This document shows positions 38,768 through 63,631 of a DNA stretch of 64,000 nt, piece by piece. The position numbers and the translations under genes are program-made. Within the stretch, counting starts at the first letter, position 1; every line of letters starts with the position of its first letter. The stretch comes from Amoebidium appalachense (Eukaryota; Ichthyosporea): contig CAVNZM010000012.1 in NCBI GenBank assembly GCA_963693365.1, forward strand, positions 2,046,001 to 2,110,000. Direction: 5' to 3'. Under the pieces are notes generated by a model, which was given only the letters and a program-made list of their open reading frames with translations, was not told the origin of the DNA and made no database searches.

Positions 38768-38938
38768 CTTGATTGATTAACTCTCTACGTCATCGGATTT
38801 GGATTCCCTTTCAGTATATATACCGTTTTACATCTTTTGTTTTATTGAGGTGAGACTTTCTTGATTGATTAACTCCCTACGTCATCGGATTTGAATTCCC
38901 TTTCAGTATATATACCGTTTTACATCTTTTGTTTTATT
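38768..38938 (+). repeat. 92-bp direct repeat (two copies) at the 5' end of the non-LTR element
   Basis: Two ~79-bp near-identical segments start at 38768 and 38860, each containing CTACGTCATCGGATTT and ending CAGTATATATACCG plus a T-rich stretch. The TATATATA boxes lie just upstream of ORF1 (ATG 38952). Repeated promoter monomers at the 5' UTR are known in several non-LTR retrotransposon families; that role is inferred here. Confidence 0.6.
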
Positions 38939-38951
38939 CAGGCCCAACACC

Positions 38952-40063
38952 ATGGCCACCCAGCACGACCTCGTCCCTCTCGATGGCAAGCGGGTGCACA
39001 GTCCCGAGCAGTCCCCCCCGCCCCACCATGCCAACCGGTTTGGTGTCCTCGCTATCGAAAACTCCGACGACATCCTGGATTTTGAGTCCCAACAGGCGAG
39101 TCAGCAGGTTGTGTTGTCTACTCCATAACCTTCCATCCCAGCCACTAAGAAACCCAAGACCAACACAGACCAACTCAAGGACCCACGTGATGAAAATGCC
39201 CGCCTTCGCATCCAAGTGACTGAGCTCCTGCAGCGGGTGCAGGAACTCACCGCCACCCTGGCTCGTTTCATCGATACGCCTTCGCCTTCCTGTGAGCCTC
39301 AGCCGGTGGGGCCGGCCGCTGCGGCAGCTGCTGCGGCGTCTCCCCCTAACGGTGGTGGCCCTCGCATTCCCACCGTCATTCCGGAACGGTCGGAGATTCG
39401 CGGAGCCGCCCCCCCTGCCAATTCCATACCCGTTTCAGTTCCTATGCTGCCGCCGCTGCTCGCTCCGAGGAGGACGCACTTCGTGAGGAGGCCAACAAGG
39501 TTGGCTCGGTCAAGGGCAAGCCTGAGGCTGTTGACAGCTTTGTGGCCGCTGTCAAGCGCCTTCGCGAACGGTGCCGTCCCCGTCCTGTCAAACCCATGCC
39601 ACGTCAGGACCAAGCCCGTGCTCACTCTCCCGCTTTCAAACCCGTCTACGTCACCCTTGCTCGCGGCCCCATCTCGCAGATCAAGCAAGATTTTCGGGCA
39701 ATTCGTGTGCGTACCAGCAAAATTCGCAATTATTCCTTCATCGGCGGCCGTGTGCTTGAGCTTCTTGTTGAGGAGGACTACGAGGCTGAGTTGTGCACCA
39801 AGCTGCGCAACCTTCTGCACCTCGAAATTCTGGACTCGGCGGCTTTTCAGCCTGATGCGCTCGGTAACATTCGACAACAGAAATTTATGGACGCCGGCAA
39901 AACCGCTGTGGACATGCTTCGCGGGCGGTTGCAGAAACAGATGGCCTTTATCGAGCGGGCGGACGGATCCCCCCGCCATGTGACTGCGTCCCAGGAGGTG
40001 GCGGCTTTTTATCGTGCGTGGTTGGATCGGATTGGCGCACAGCGGACAGCTGCCGGAATTTAA
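38952..40063 (+). pseudogene. Non-LTR retrotransposon ORF1, interrupted
   Basis: From ATG 38952 the frame encodes 58 residues, hits TAA at 39126-39128, and continues open in the same frame to about 39450 with a coiled coil (NARLRIQVTELLQRVQEL, encoded near 39200-39255) and Pro/Ala-rich sequence. It then shifts to the frame ending at TAA 40061-40063. The last ~170 residues (KPVYVTLARGPISQIKQDFR and onwards) look like the conserved ORF1 RNA-binding half. One nonsense codon and one frameshift therefore separate three pieces of one protein. The final TAA abuts the ORF2 ATG at 40064 with no spacer and in the same frame. Confidence 0.65.
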
Positions 40064-43000
40064 ATGGCTCAACAATCTCAACCTCTTTCCTTTTTGTTTT
40101 GGAATGTTCATGGTTTACAATCCCCGCAATTGCAATACATTTTCGACTCTGTTCGTGCCTATTCTTTTGTTGTTCTTGCCGAGACATGGTTCTATAATCA
40201 TCATCAGTTGGAGCAATCCGGATTTTTGATTGGGTCTTCGTCATCGACTGGTTTCTCCCGAGGCGGCATCGCGGTTTTAGCCAATCCTAGCATTCGTTCG
40301 GATTGCAGGGTCATTGCGGCGCATGAGTATTTCGTCACCATTCAGTTTCGTGCGTGGACTTTGTCTTTCGTGTACTTTCCTCCGTCGTTAGGTACTGACA
40401 CTTTGTCAGCCGTGGTTAACCAAATTCCCGTTTCTCAAGTTTTTATTGGTGACTTCAATTGTCCAGTGGTTCCGTGTGATAGGGAACATACCCCGTCCCC
40501 AGCACAGTTTCGTCCTTTTTCTGACCGTGCTCGTGTCCTCGCCAACCTTCTTCGAAAGCACCTTGTCCGTCTTCCTCGCGTTTTCGCTAACCACGCGACT
40601 GACTGGGGTGCCTCGTTTTGGGACTCCACCCTTCGAGTAATTTCCCCACCCGATTCCTTACGGCGTAGTTCGGACCATTCCCCTGTAGAATTTTCGGTTT
40701 CCTTCCCTGTTCACTTTGGCGGGGCTACTCAGACTAACCGCCGCCTCTTATCTCGCGGTTTCAAGCACAAGTTAAACCGGTTACTCGCTGTCAAGGAGTA
40801 TGAGTCGGTTCATGGTTTCTTTCTTGCCGCAGTGCGCGACGCCCGTGCGCAGCGGAACCCGGCTATTCTGGAGGTTTGTTATAATGAGTTTGTTGAGTTC
40901 CTATATGCCCTTGGCGAGCAGGTGGTGGGCACGGTTGAGTACCCTTCCGTTCGGCTGAGACAGTCTCACGTTTTGCAGTCCCTACGACAGTTGTTGCCTC
41001 TACAGGAAGCATTATCGGTCTGGAAATCCGCCGGTCGGTTTGGGCCTTCCGTGCAAGTCTATGCCCCGTCTCCTTCCATCTCCGTTGCTGACTCCGTCGA
41101 TGACTATTATGCTTCCCTATTTTCGCTTCCTAACGTGTCCACGGTTCCATCACCGCCCGTTGGCCTCTCCCAGCCGCCAAGTTGGGAGCCGGACCGATCG
41201 TTCCCGGGCACTTTTCATAGTTATTTTAACTCTTCGGCTGTTTTTGGTGCTATACGGGCGTTAAAACCCCGCAAGGCGTGCGGGCCGGATGCTCTTCCTC
41301 CCGTGCTTTTCAAGGTTCTTTCTCCCGTGCTTCCGCCCCGTAATCGTGCAGAGTCCCCCCCGCCCCCGCCTTTTGCTGTCCTTCTTAGTGAGTTTTTTTC
41401 GGCTTTTTTCGAACTCGGGTTTATTCCAAATTCGTGGCTTGACACAATCGTTACGCCCGTTCGTAAGAAGGTATCGCAGGGGGTCATTAACGACTTTCGT
41501 CCCGTCACACTTACCAACGTTTTCCGTCGGCTCTTTGATGGTTGCATGCTTCGCGCGTTTAACACCGACGATTCTTTAAACGCCGTGTTCCGTCTTTCTT
41601 CCCTTCAAGGGGGCTTTCGTCATGCCTATTGATTCGTGTTATACTCACAGTCTGTTACTCCATGAATCCATTACTTCGGGCTCTCCACACGTTTTTTTAT
41701 TTTTTTATTTTATCCCGTTTCACTCCCGGCGAGGCACTGCCTCAGGGGAGCTTACCGTCTTCCGCCTAGACACAGATCGTACTGTATAGCACACTCATAA
41801 GTCAGGATTCTAATTGACCCCAACTGGCACTATTTTTAGTTACGCCTTATCCCACGGTTCTAGCCGCAGCAACGCTAGTGGGGAAGTGAGCACAGCTCAC
41901 TTTAACAACACCAGCCGGGAGCGACCCGGGACACATACACAAACATAAAGACTTGAAAGGGGAAGACCCCATGCCCAGGACGCTGACCCGAACCGTGGCC
42001 GGTGATTCGGATTGGTCTCCCACTTGAACGTTGGGCTGGGATGCCCAAGCGGCGCGCCGTCGGCGCCAGAGGGTCGGTGCTGTTCATGACGTCATGTCTT
42101 GCGGCCGGATGATAACAAATTGGTGGTGCTGCTTGACGTGGTCTGGGGTGATGGCTTCTAGGGGGCGGCCAGACCGGTGGACCGTCGAGGCAGAAAAATC
42201 GGAAGTAACCAGGATCGATCCTGCGACTTTGAGCTTGACACGCAGAGATCTTACCATTGCACCAACCCGCCCCCCAGCTCTCCACACGTTGTCTTCATCG
42301 ACCTTAAGAACGCCTACGACACCGTACCCACTGGTTTGTTATGGCATAAGCTGGCTATGCGGGGCTTACCAGCCCCCTTTGGCCGTCTTCTGCAAGCGTT
42401 GTTCGATACCACTCGCGGACGAGCGGCGGTCAATGGAACATTAACACCCAGGGTTTCCCGTTCCCGGGGTCTTCTGCAGGGGTCCCTCCTGAGTCCGTTG
42501 TTGTTTGACGTTTTCATTGACGATATAGCCTGCGCCCTCGAACCCTTTGGCCAACTGCATACCCGCCGTGTACCGGGTCTCCTTTTTGCGGACGATATTG
42601 TTCTTTGTTCCTTAACCGAAGATGTCATGCACCAGATGCTTCGTCAGGTGGATCAATGGTGCACCGAGAATCTCATGACAGTCGGAATTGCAAAGTGTGC
42701 TACTTTTTCGAAGAACACTTCCTTTCGATTGGCCGGCCTTCCTATTCCTCTTCAGAGCACCTATGACTATTTGGGTATTCCTTTTACTGCACGGGGTATT
42801 GATTTCCGCAAGCTCCTCACGGCACGGATCGCTCGTGCGAAGGGTAAGCTTCACATCATGTCAAATATGTTTCAACAGGAGTCTGCCAGTGTGATCCATC
42901 CTGCGAACCTTCTTCTCTACTATAAAACTTTTTTACGGCCGACTTTCGAATATGGACTTCCGCTATTGGCCTGCGCCCCACCTCACGAGGCGGCAATGGC

Positions 43001-43806
43001 GCTGAACGAGTTCGACGATTTTCAGGGTACTGCGCTACGCACTTTGTTTCGTACTCGGTTTGTGCCTCCCTTAATCAGTATGTTTGGATTGTCGTCTGCT
43101 GGTTGTCGTATGGAGGAATTGTCTCTTCGTTTTTGTTTTCATTTAGTTAGGCTACCTGAAGGTCACCCTCTTTATGCTTTCTTTCCCCCCCCTCCCTCCA
43201 TCCCTCTTCCCCCCCGATTCACCAACGCTACTTCTGAATGTCCTCAGCCTACCCTCTTTCCACCTGATTCTTCCTCTCGCTATCTCACTCCCTCTTTCTT
43301 TTCTCTACCTGTTTTTTCTGCCTTTTCGCGTTATTACCATTACGCAGTATAAGTTTCTTTCTCGTTCTGATAGAGAAATCAAAGGTAAAACTCAGTCGGC
43401 ATGTGTTATGTTCCTTAGGCAACACCGTACTGATCATTATCGCTTTTTGGGCGCTTTGGCAGGATACATTTCTCCTGTACGTATGGATACCACCCTAGTA
43501 GATAAGTCTGTATGGTGCTCTGATGTTGATATTGCCTGGGAAGTTGTGCAGTGGCGCTGTAATTCTTGTTTTCATCACCGCTGGTGCCACTTTTGTGCTG
43601 ACCTTTTTAATCGCAAGCATGTTGATAGGTGTGAATTTTTATGTCGCGTTTTACCTCTTTCCCTCCGGGTATCTGCTACACTAGCTGGCAATGTGAACAC
43701 TTTAGACTTTTTGTTGAATTCTGTTGGTCGTCACATTGAGTATTTATATGATTTTCACACAGTGTTCAGGTATCTCAGTATGCACTTGTTACTGGATAAC
43801 TCGTGA
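40064..43806 (+). pseudogene. Non-LTR retrotransposon ORF2 (APE endonuclease, reverse transcriptase), broken
   Basis: The N-terminal apurinic-like endonuclease has FWNVHGLQ, AETWF, GDFN and SDHSPVEF, the catalytic signatures. The reverse transcriptase follows: LQGGFR up to 41620, then FIDLKNAYDTV, QGSLLSPLLFDVF and catalytic FADD at 42582-42593. A Cys/His-rich segment (CNSCFHHRWCHFC) lies near the C-terminus, and the stop is TGA at 43804-43806. The copy is dead: a +1/-2 shift lies between 41600 and 41640, a SINE is inserted at 41694-42276, and another shift lies near 43170-43350. ORF1 plus APE-type ORF2 defines a LINE-like element; the clade was not assigned. Confidence 0.85.
41694..42276 (-). 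mobile_element. tRNA-derived SINE nested in the reverse transcriptase
   Basis: The 14-bp direct repeat GCTCTCCACACGTT flanks the insert (41680-41693 and 42277-42290). On the minus strand the element begins with a tRNA-like head containing an A-box-like TTGGTGCAATGGTAAG (near 42263-42248) and a B-box-like GGATCGATCCTGG (near 42217-42205). It has a ~500-bp body and ends in an A-rich tail (plus strand T-runs 41694-41713). Excision in silico joins the reverse transcriptase frame across the site. The ~75-bp head alone resembles a tRNA gene but is the SINE promoter. Confidence 0.85.
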
Positions 43807-44894
43807 AGTTTTTATTGTCTTCTCAGTATGCCGTGCATACTTGCATATCTTTCCGTCAAATATATCCAGTCAAAAGAAACTTTCTCTCGGAGCTACCAAT
43901 GCTAGCTTCTGCTTATCCATAATCTAGGGTTGTTTTATTGCATACAGTGTACGTAAGTCACTCTAGCTGCATTTGATTGGCTGCGCTGGAAAACGCAGTA
44001 GGCCGTCAAGTGAGGCTGGGCCCCTGACGATGTCCGCAGCAATACAAAGTGCATAAACCCCTCCTTTTAATTGGCGATTATCTAGTCAGAGCATGCGCCT
44101 GCAAAAATAGAAACCAATCATGCATGACGGCCTACAATGCGCGGACCAAACCACGTTATTCAACTCGCGACAGCGTGCATCCTGTCACCGCAAGGAGTAC
44201 ACGTGGCGTGACGGCCTATGTAGGTGCGCGGACCAAACCACGTGCATTCAACTGCGACAGCGTGCATCCTGTCAAACGTTCTGCCGCAAGGAAACACACA
44301 CGCTTCCCAGCTACATTACATACAGTATCAGGAAAAAGTACACGAACCAATGGGAAAAACACGTGCTGTCAAGAACATCCGCCTCAAGGCAGTCCACGTG
44401 CGGGCTCAGATGACAGATGATGTTGCGAATCGGATTCCCGATCCGATTTCGAATCCTTGACCGATTCCGATCCGATTCCGAATCCTAGACCGATTTCGAT
44501 CCGATTCGTAATACCTTGCCTTTCCGATCCGATTCCGAATAGATTTCCGCCCCAGATGAGCCTCAGTGAGGCTAGACCTATGGGCTTTCCAGGGCGGGGC
44601 GAGCGAAGCGAGCACCGGCAGCGAGCAAGTTCTAACAACCCAGCCTGAGGGGAAGCCTGCCTTTCCAGTGACTGACACAGCGCGATAAAAAAAGTAAAAA
44701 ACAGCCTCGGTTCGGGCACACGGTATGTATACGCCATCCTGGCCGCCTGACAGCCTGAGTCCACGGCCAGCTCTGAGGGCCGCGCTGAGTCCCGGCAACT
44801 GCAAACCAAAGAGTTTCTAAGAATAGCCAACCAATCGCCGGCTGAGCCGCTCTGGGGGGATACACTGATAACAGCAGCGGAGGAACAGTTTCAC
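43807..44894. other. Intergenic DNA with two short repeat arrays
   Basis: A ~84-bp unit containing GCGGACCAAACCACG and GCGACAGCGTGCATCCTGTC occurs twice (about 44124-44195 and 44209-44290). At 44415-44550 a degenerate CGATCCGATTCCGAATC motif repeats about seven times. The 3' end of the non-LTR element probably lies within the first part but no tail could be placed. No gene is supported. Confidence 0.5.
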
Positions 44895-46009
44895 GTGTGT
44901 ACAAAAACAAAAGGGCGAACCATGAAACACCAGAACGCACTTGTCTTCACTGTAAGAGAGCTAGACTTTAATCGAACCATAAACGACACATTGCTGATAA
45001 TAGAAAAGGAGTTGAGAAAAGTCACTGAGATGGACGGAAGGCCTCACATAAACCCTTGTTCGCCATCGAGCGGCAAGGCATCCGATGTGGGGCTCCGAAG
45101 AATGCAGCCGATGATGCAGGTGGGTTCACATTTCTGGACTCTTAAGAACATGGATGTGTTTCCTTGCAGAACTCTTCTTTGGTTCAAAGATTTTCCTTGC
45201 GTTTTTTTTAAAGGTTACGGGCAAGACCTGGTGCTAACCATCCTGTTTGTGCACGAACAATCGACAGATGCAGCCATGCGGAGGCGCTTTTCCTTCTGGT
45301 CCCGGCAAGTCCAGTCATGACATGAGTCCAGTTTTCTGGAACTTCAGCGTCCAGCACCAAGAAGGCTGTTCAACCAGACATCACGGAATAGGTGGGGTAG
45401 CTATGCTCTTGTTTCACCTTACTGCTTCTTCTTTCTCCCCTACATCAAATTGTGCAAGCATTCACAGCAATAGCTAGCATGACTATCTGCGATAATCTGC
45501 TGTGTCTGGTTGAGCAATTAGGGCCGCATGTTGGCACACGGCAGCAGCATGATAATTCTGCATTGACCTGTTGTGTTGCCCAACTCTCTAGACCGCCTGG
45601 TCGTGTTCTTTTTGTGCTAAGGTTTCTTTGTATTCTTTCTCTTCCTGCTCTGGAGCTGCAGGTCTAGCTGGCGCATAGTGGTAGGTGCTTGCTCCGATAA
45701 TCCACTATGTTCGCCCAGCATTTTCGCCTTTGCTTTTCGTTGGCACACAGCAGTGGTAGGTGCTTGCTCCGACGATCCACTGCTGTGTCTGAGTCTTCTT
45801 TCTTCTGGTTTGGGTACGGTGGTAGGTGCTTGCTCCGAAGATCTGCCGTGCCTGTTCCAGCTCTGTGTGCGTCTGTGTGGCTATCCCCTTTTAAAAATTT
45901 CCTCACAGGAGGCATTTGCACGTTGCCAACGTGCACACATACTCAGCAAATAGAGCTTTCTGAAGATGGTATTCGCTCTGGCCATGGGGTTAAGGTGGCC
46001 GAGTTTTAA
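44895..46009 (+). CDS. Hypothetical protein gene interrupted by introner-like introns
   Basis: Exons 44895-45119, 45268-45391 and 45909-46009 (exon to 46112) join in phases 0 and 1 to encode 149 residues ending in TAA at 46007-46009. The sequence begins MCTKTKGRTMKHQNALV. No domain is recognised. The first intron is an ordinary 148 bp; the next is the 517-bp repeat unit. Beyond the TAA the same frame stays open to the end of this exon (46112), crosses the second repeat intron in phase 1 and runs through 46620-46792 to a TAG at its last codon. The product could therefore be ~241 residues with an acquired nonsense codon. Internal phase consistency is the main evidence; expression is unknown. 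Confidence 0.5.
45392..45908 (+). mobile_element. Introner-like intron, copy 1
   Basis: This 517-bp unit starts GTGGGGTAGC and ends TTCCTCACAG, so its edges are exactly a splice donor and acceptor. It shares most of its sequence (about 80-85% by eye) with 46113-46619 and 46793-47297, while the flanking exons share only a few bases at the junctions. It contains three hairpins, A 45667-45719, B 45745-45788 and C 45813-45852, each with the loop TAGGTGCTTGCTCCGANNAT. It splits the reading frame in phase 1. Confidence 0.7.
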
Positions 46010-46112
46010 GTTCTTGCCAGCTGTTGTCGAGTTCAGCATGCGTCACCCATATGCATCGGCACCAAGCAAAGAGGGAACATGGGGCTGCACAAGAAGCAGT
46101 ATTACGGAAAAG

Positions 46113-46619
46113 GTGGGGTAGCCATGTTCCCTTGTCACTTGTTTGCTTCTTCTTTCCTCCCTTAATCAATTTGCGCACTTATTCACAGCAGTAGCATGAC
46201 TATCTGTGATAATCGGCTGTGTGACTTGTACAATGAGGGCCTCATGTTGGCACACACCAGCAGCATGATAATTCTGCAGTGACCTGTGGTGTTGCCCAAC
46301 ACCCTAGACCTCCTGGTCGCGTTGTTTTTGTTGCTCTATGTTTCTCTTGTATTCTTTCTATCCCTGCTCTTTGGAGCAGGTCTAGCTGGCGCATAGTGGT
46401 AGGTGCTTGCTCCGACGATCCGCTATGTTCGTCCAGAATTTTGGCTTCTTCTTTTCGTTGGCACACAGCAGTGGTAGGTGCTTGTTCCGACGATCCACTG
46501 CTGTGTCTGACTCTTATTTCTTCTGGTGTGAGTGCGGTGGTAGGTGCTTGCTCCGAAGATCTACCGCGCCTGTTCCAGCTCTGTGTAAATTTGTGCAGCT
46601 AACCCTCTTTTCCTCACAG
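46113..46619 (+). mobile_element. Introner-like intron, copy 2
   Basis: This 507-bp unit starts GTGGGGTAGC after AAAAG and ends TTTTCCTCACAG. The order of features is as in copy 1: pyrimidine-rich start, GATAATC(T/G)GCTGTG block, CCCTAGACC block, then hairpins A (about 46386-46439), B (about 46465-46509) and C (about 46533-46569). Stem A shows a wobble replacement (CCGCTATG for CCACTATG) that keeps pairing. Phase 1, as in copy 1. Confidence 0.7.
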
Positions 46620-46792
46620 GAGGCTTTTACTCAGCGCCATTTGGAGAACTTCTAGGAGACGGCCGTCCCGGAACGTTCCCCCTTTTGTCCACTGCGCTGA
46701 GAAGGCAAAAAGTTGAGTCTCTTTGTTCGGCAGAAACCCGCACCATGCGTGAGCGGAAGTTGGGGCTTATCCAACCAGACTGCACGGAGTAG

Positions 46793-47297
46793 GTGGAGTA
46801 GCCATGTTCCTGTATCACCTTGCTGCTCCCTCTTTCCTCCCTATCAAGTTGTGCAAGTTTTCAAAGCAGTAGCATGACTATCTGCGATAATCTGCTGTGT
46901 TTAGTTGCACAATGAGGGCCTCATGTTGGCACACGGCAGCAGCATGATAATTTTGCAGTGACCTGTTGTGTTGCCCAACACCCTAGACCGTCTGGTTGCG
47001 TTACCAGTTTTGTGTTACTTTTATCTTCTTTCTCTTCCTACTCTTTGGAGCAGGCCTTGCTGGCGCATAGTGGTAGGTGCTTGCTCCGATAATCCGCTAT
47101 GTTTGTCCAGCATTTTCGCCTTTGCTTTTCGTTGGCACACAGCAGTGGTAGGTGCTTAACTCCGACGATCCACTGCTGTGTCTGACTCTTCTTTCTTCTG
47201 GTGTGGGTGCGATGGTAGGTGCTTGCTCCGAAGATCTACCGCGCCTGTTCCAGCTGTATGTAAATTTGTGCGGCTAACCCCTCTGTTTTACCGGCAG
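46793..47297 (+). mobile_element. Introner-like intron, copy 3
   Basis: This 505-bp unit starts GTGGAGTAGC after GAGTAG and ends TTTTACCGGCAG. It has the same three hairpins (A about 47057-47110, B about 47136-47181, C about 47205-47250). Loop B has a two-base change (CTTAACTCC) and stem C one mismatch. It follows directly after the candidate TAG stop, so here it would be a 3'-UTR intron. The acceptor-side flank differs from copies 1 and 2 (GTTGC rather than GAGGC). Confidence 0.65.
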
Positions 47298-48848
47298 GTT
47301 GCTTTTGCAGAGGAATGCCCTTTGGCACAGTCACCATGGCTCGGGGCCATCTGCATTACAATGCTTGACCCATCTACGGGTGTTGGTGAGGCCGAGGGTT
47401 TTAAGCAACCGTAACGTCTGCAGAGTTGTTGAATGGGCGGAATATTCTGTGCCCGGGGCCAACGGAAAGCTCAAAGCACTCTTGATGTTGACGCCGTAGA
47501 ACTACTGTAGCATAATATACACAGCGGTGTGAGCAGTACACGATGCGTGTGCAGTGGTTCGAACCTCAAGTTACATTTGAGATACATGCGTGCAAGCATA
47601 TACATCGTAAATGTGTGTATCTATCTGTTGAAACGAAACAGGGGACGTATGTATGTAGCATGCTTTATTGTGGCGGTGATGTGTATCATCAGTAGCATGC
47701 TATATAGTATGTAATAGATAATGAGAGTATGCCATCGCCATGATATCAGGGTTGGCGATGGGAAGTTGGGACACATTGTTTCCGAAAGTCAGACAGACTA
47801 TCAAATATAAATGTGCCAAGCCGAGAACTTGGCCTACAATATGTATTATAATTCAAAGGCGCCATACATGTGTGCATAATCCTTGAAGTGTAAAATTTTG
47901 GTCACGTATCATAGGAGTCACCCCCCCCCCCCCCCCCCCCCCCCCCCCACCCCCTTCCCCTCCCAACACACACACACACAATCGCTGGGCCAGGTCTGAC
48001 GTCAAGGCAAGGTGCCGCTTGAGCTCTTTCTTACATGCAGCTTCTAGCAGACTTCGAGTAGAGTTTGTAAAATTTTCGTTTTTGGTATATTTCGTTGGAT
48101 ATCTGGTGAAGCTGCCTCGGCGACTATCCCGTTATGTCTATGGTAACTGTATATATCTCCATACTTAGCCGGTCTGATAAAGGGGGGGCGGGGGAAAGGG
48201 GGGGGGGGGGGGGGGGGGGGGGGGTGAGAGAGAGAGAGAGAGAGAGAGAGGTGACAGTCTGATTCTACGCATGCATTGCGCACGCACAGGCATATTTCTT
48301 TCCCACGTACGGCATGTGTGACGCTCGCCCCTGCCGCTGTACTGTGCGTGCAGCCGGTTAGAGTCACTTTTTTCATGCAATTTACAATGTCTGCCTGTAC
48401 CTCTGTTTTTCACTGATGACTGGCGGCCGTGAAGCTTAGAGTACAAAGCTTAGAGTACAGAATTGGTAGAGCCTTTACAACTCAGTTACATCATTTGGTA
48501 CATCAATTTTCGTGCGGGTTCACGTTTGATACTGAAAGCTAACTTATGAAGAGGTGCTCTGCAAATTCAGGAGCCGTTCGTGACCGACTTAATCATACAT
48601 TCCGTATACAAAACACAGCAGCATTCATTCAATTGGGCTCCAAAGGGCCGGAAAAGAATAAGGAGTAAAAAAAAAAAAAAGAACGAAGTCTCATGGTCTG
48701 AATCGAGGAAATAATAAATAAATAAAAACCACAAAGAGATGACACTAGCTCAGTAAGAGGGATAAGGAAAGAGGAAGAACGCCGGAGAGAGGAGGAAACG
48801 GATGCTGTATGAGTGCGTGTGTGTGTGTGCATGTTGTGTATGTGCATG

Positions 48849-48921
<73 letters not shown>

Positions 48922-48979
48922 CACTTGAGTTGCTTGCATGCATGAGTCTCAGATGAAGGGGGAAGCCTCAGGGGGCCGG

Positions 48980-49029
<50 letters not shown>

Positions 49030-49233
49030 GGTGCGACACACAATCAGTGTACGCACATTACTATGCATGCACACCCACCCACCCACCCACCCACCCACAC
49101 TTGCGAAGCAGAGAGCTATACAGAGACAACTACTTCTAGAACAATAGCCAACTAGATCTAGACCAACAGAGATTAAGAATCCTAGAACGATAGGGACTAC
49201 CAGATCTAGATCGATTCTTCACAGTTTTCCCCA
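47298..49233. other. Spacer between the introner-bearing gene and the kinase gene
   Basis: A 66-codon open stretch (47298-47499) directly follows the third introner-like intron and may be a terminal exon or 3' UTR. The rest is unique AT-rich sequence plus a C run (47922-47948), a G run (48198-48224) and (GA)n (48226-48250), (GT)n at 48845-48919, and a 50-bp G run at 48979-49028. A degenerate TAGATCTAGA-type stretch lies at 49135-49212. No further gene is seen. Confidence 0.45.

Positions 49234-63631
<14,398 letters not shown>

Noticed and set aside
42200-42276. A tRNA gene on the minus strand
   Set aside because: A- and B-box-like sequences are present, but flanking target duplications, a long body and an A-rich tail show it is the head of a SINE. 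No good acceptor stem pairs across it.
48979-49028. Telomere-like G tract
   Set aside because: It is a pure G homopolymer without a TTAGGG/TTTAGGG-type unit and is internal; many similar runs occur in introns here.
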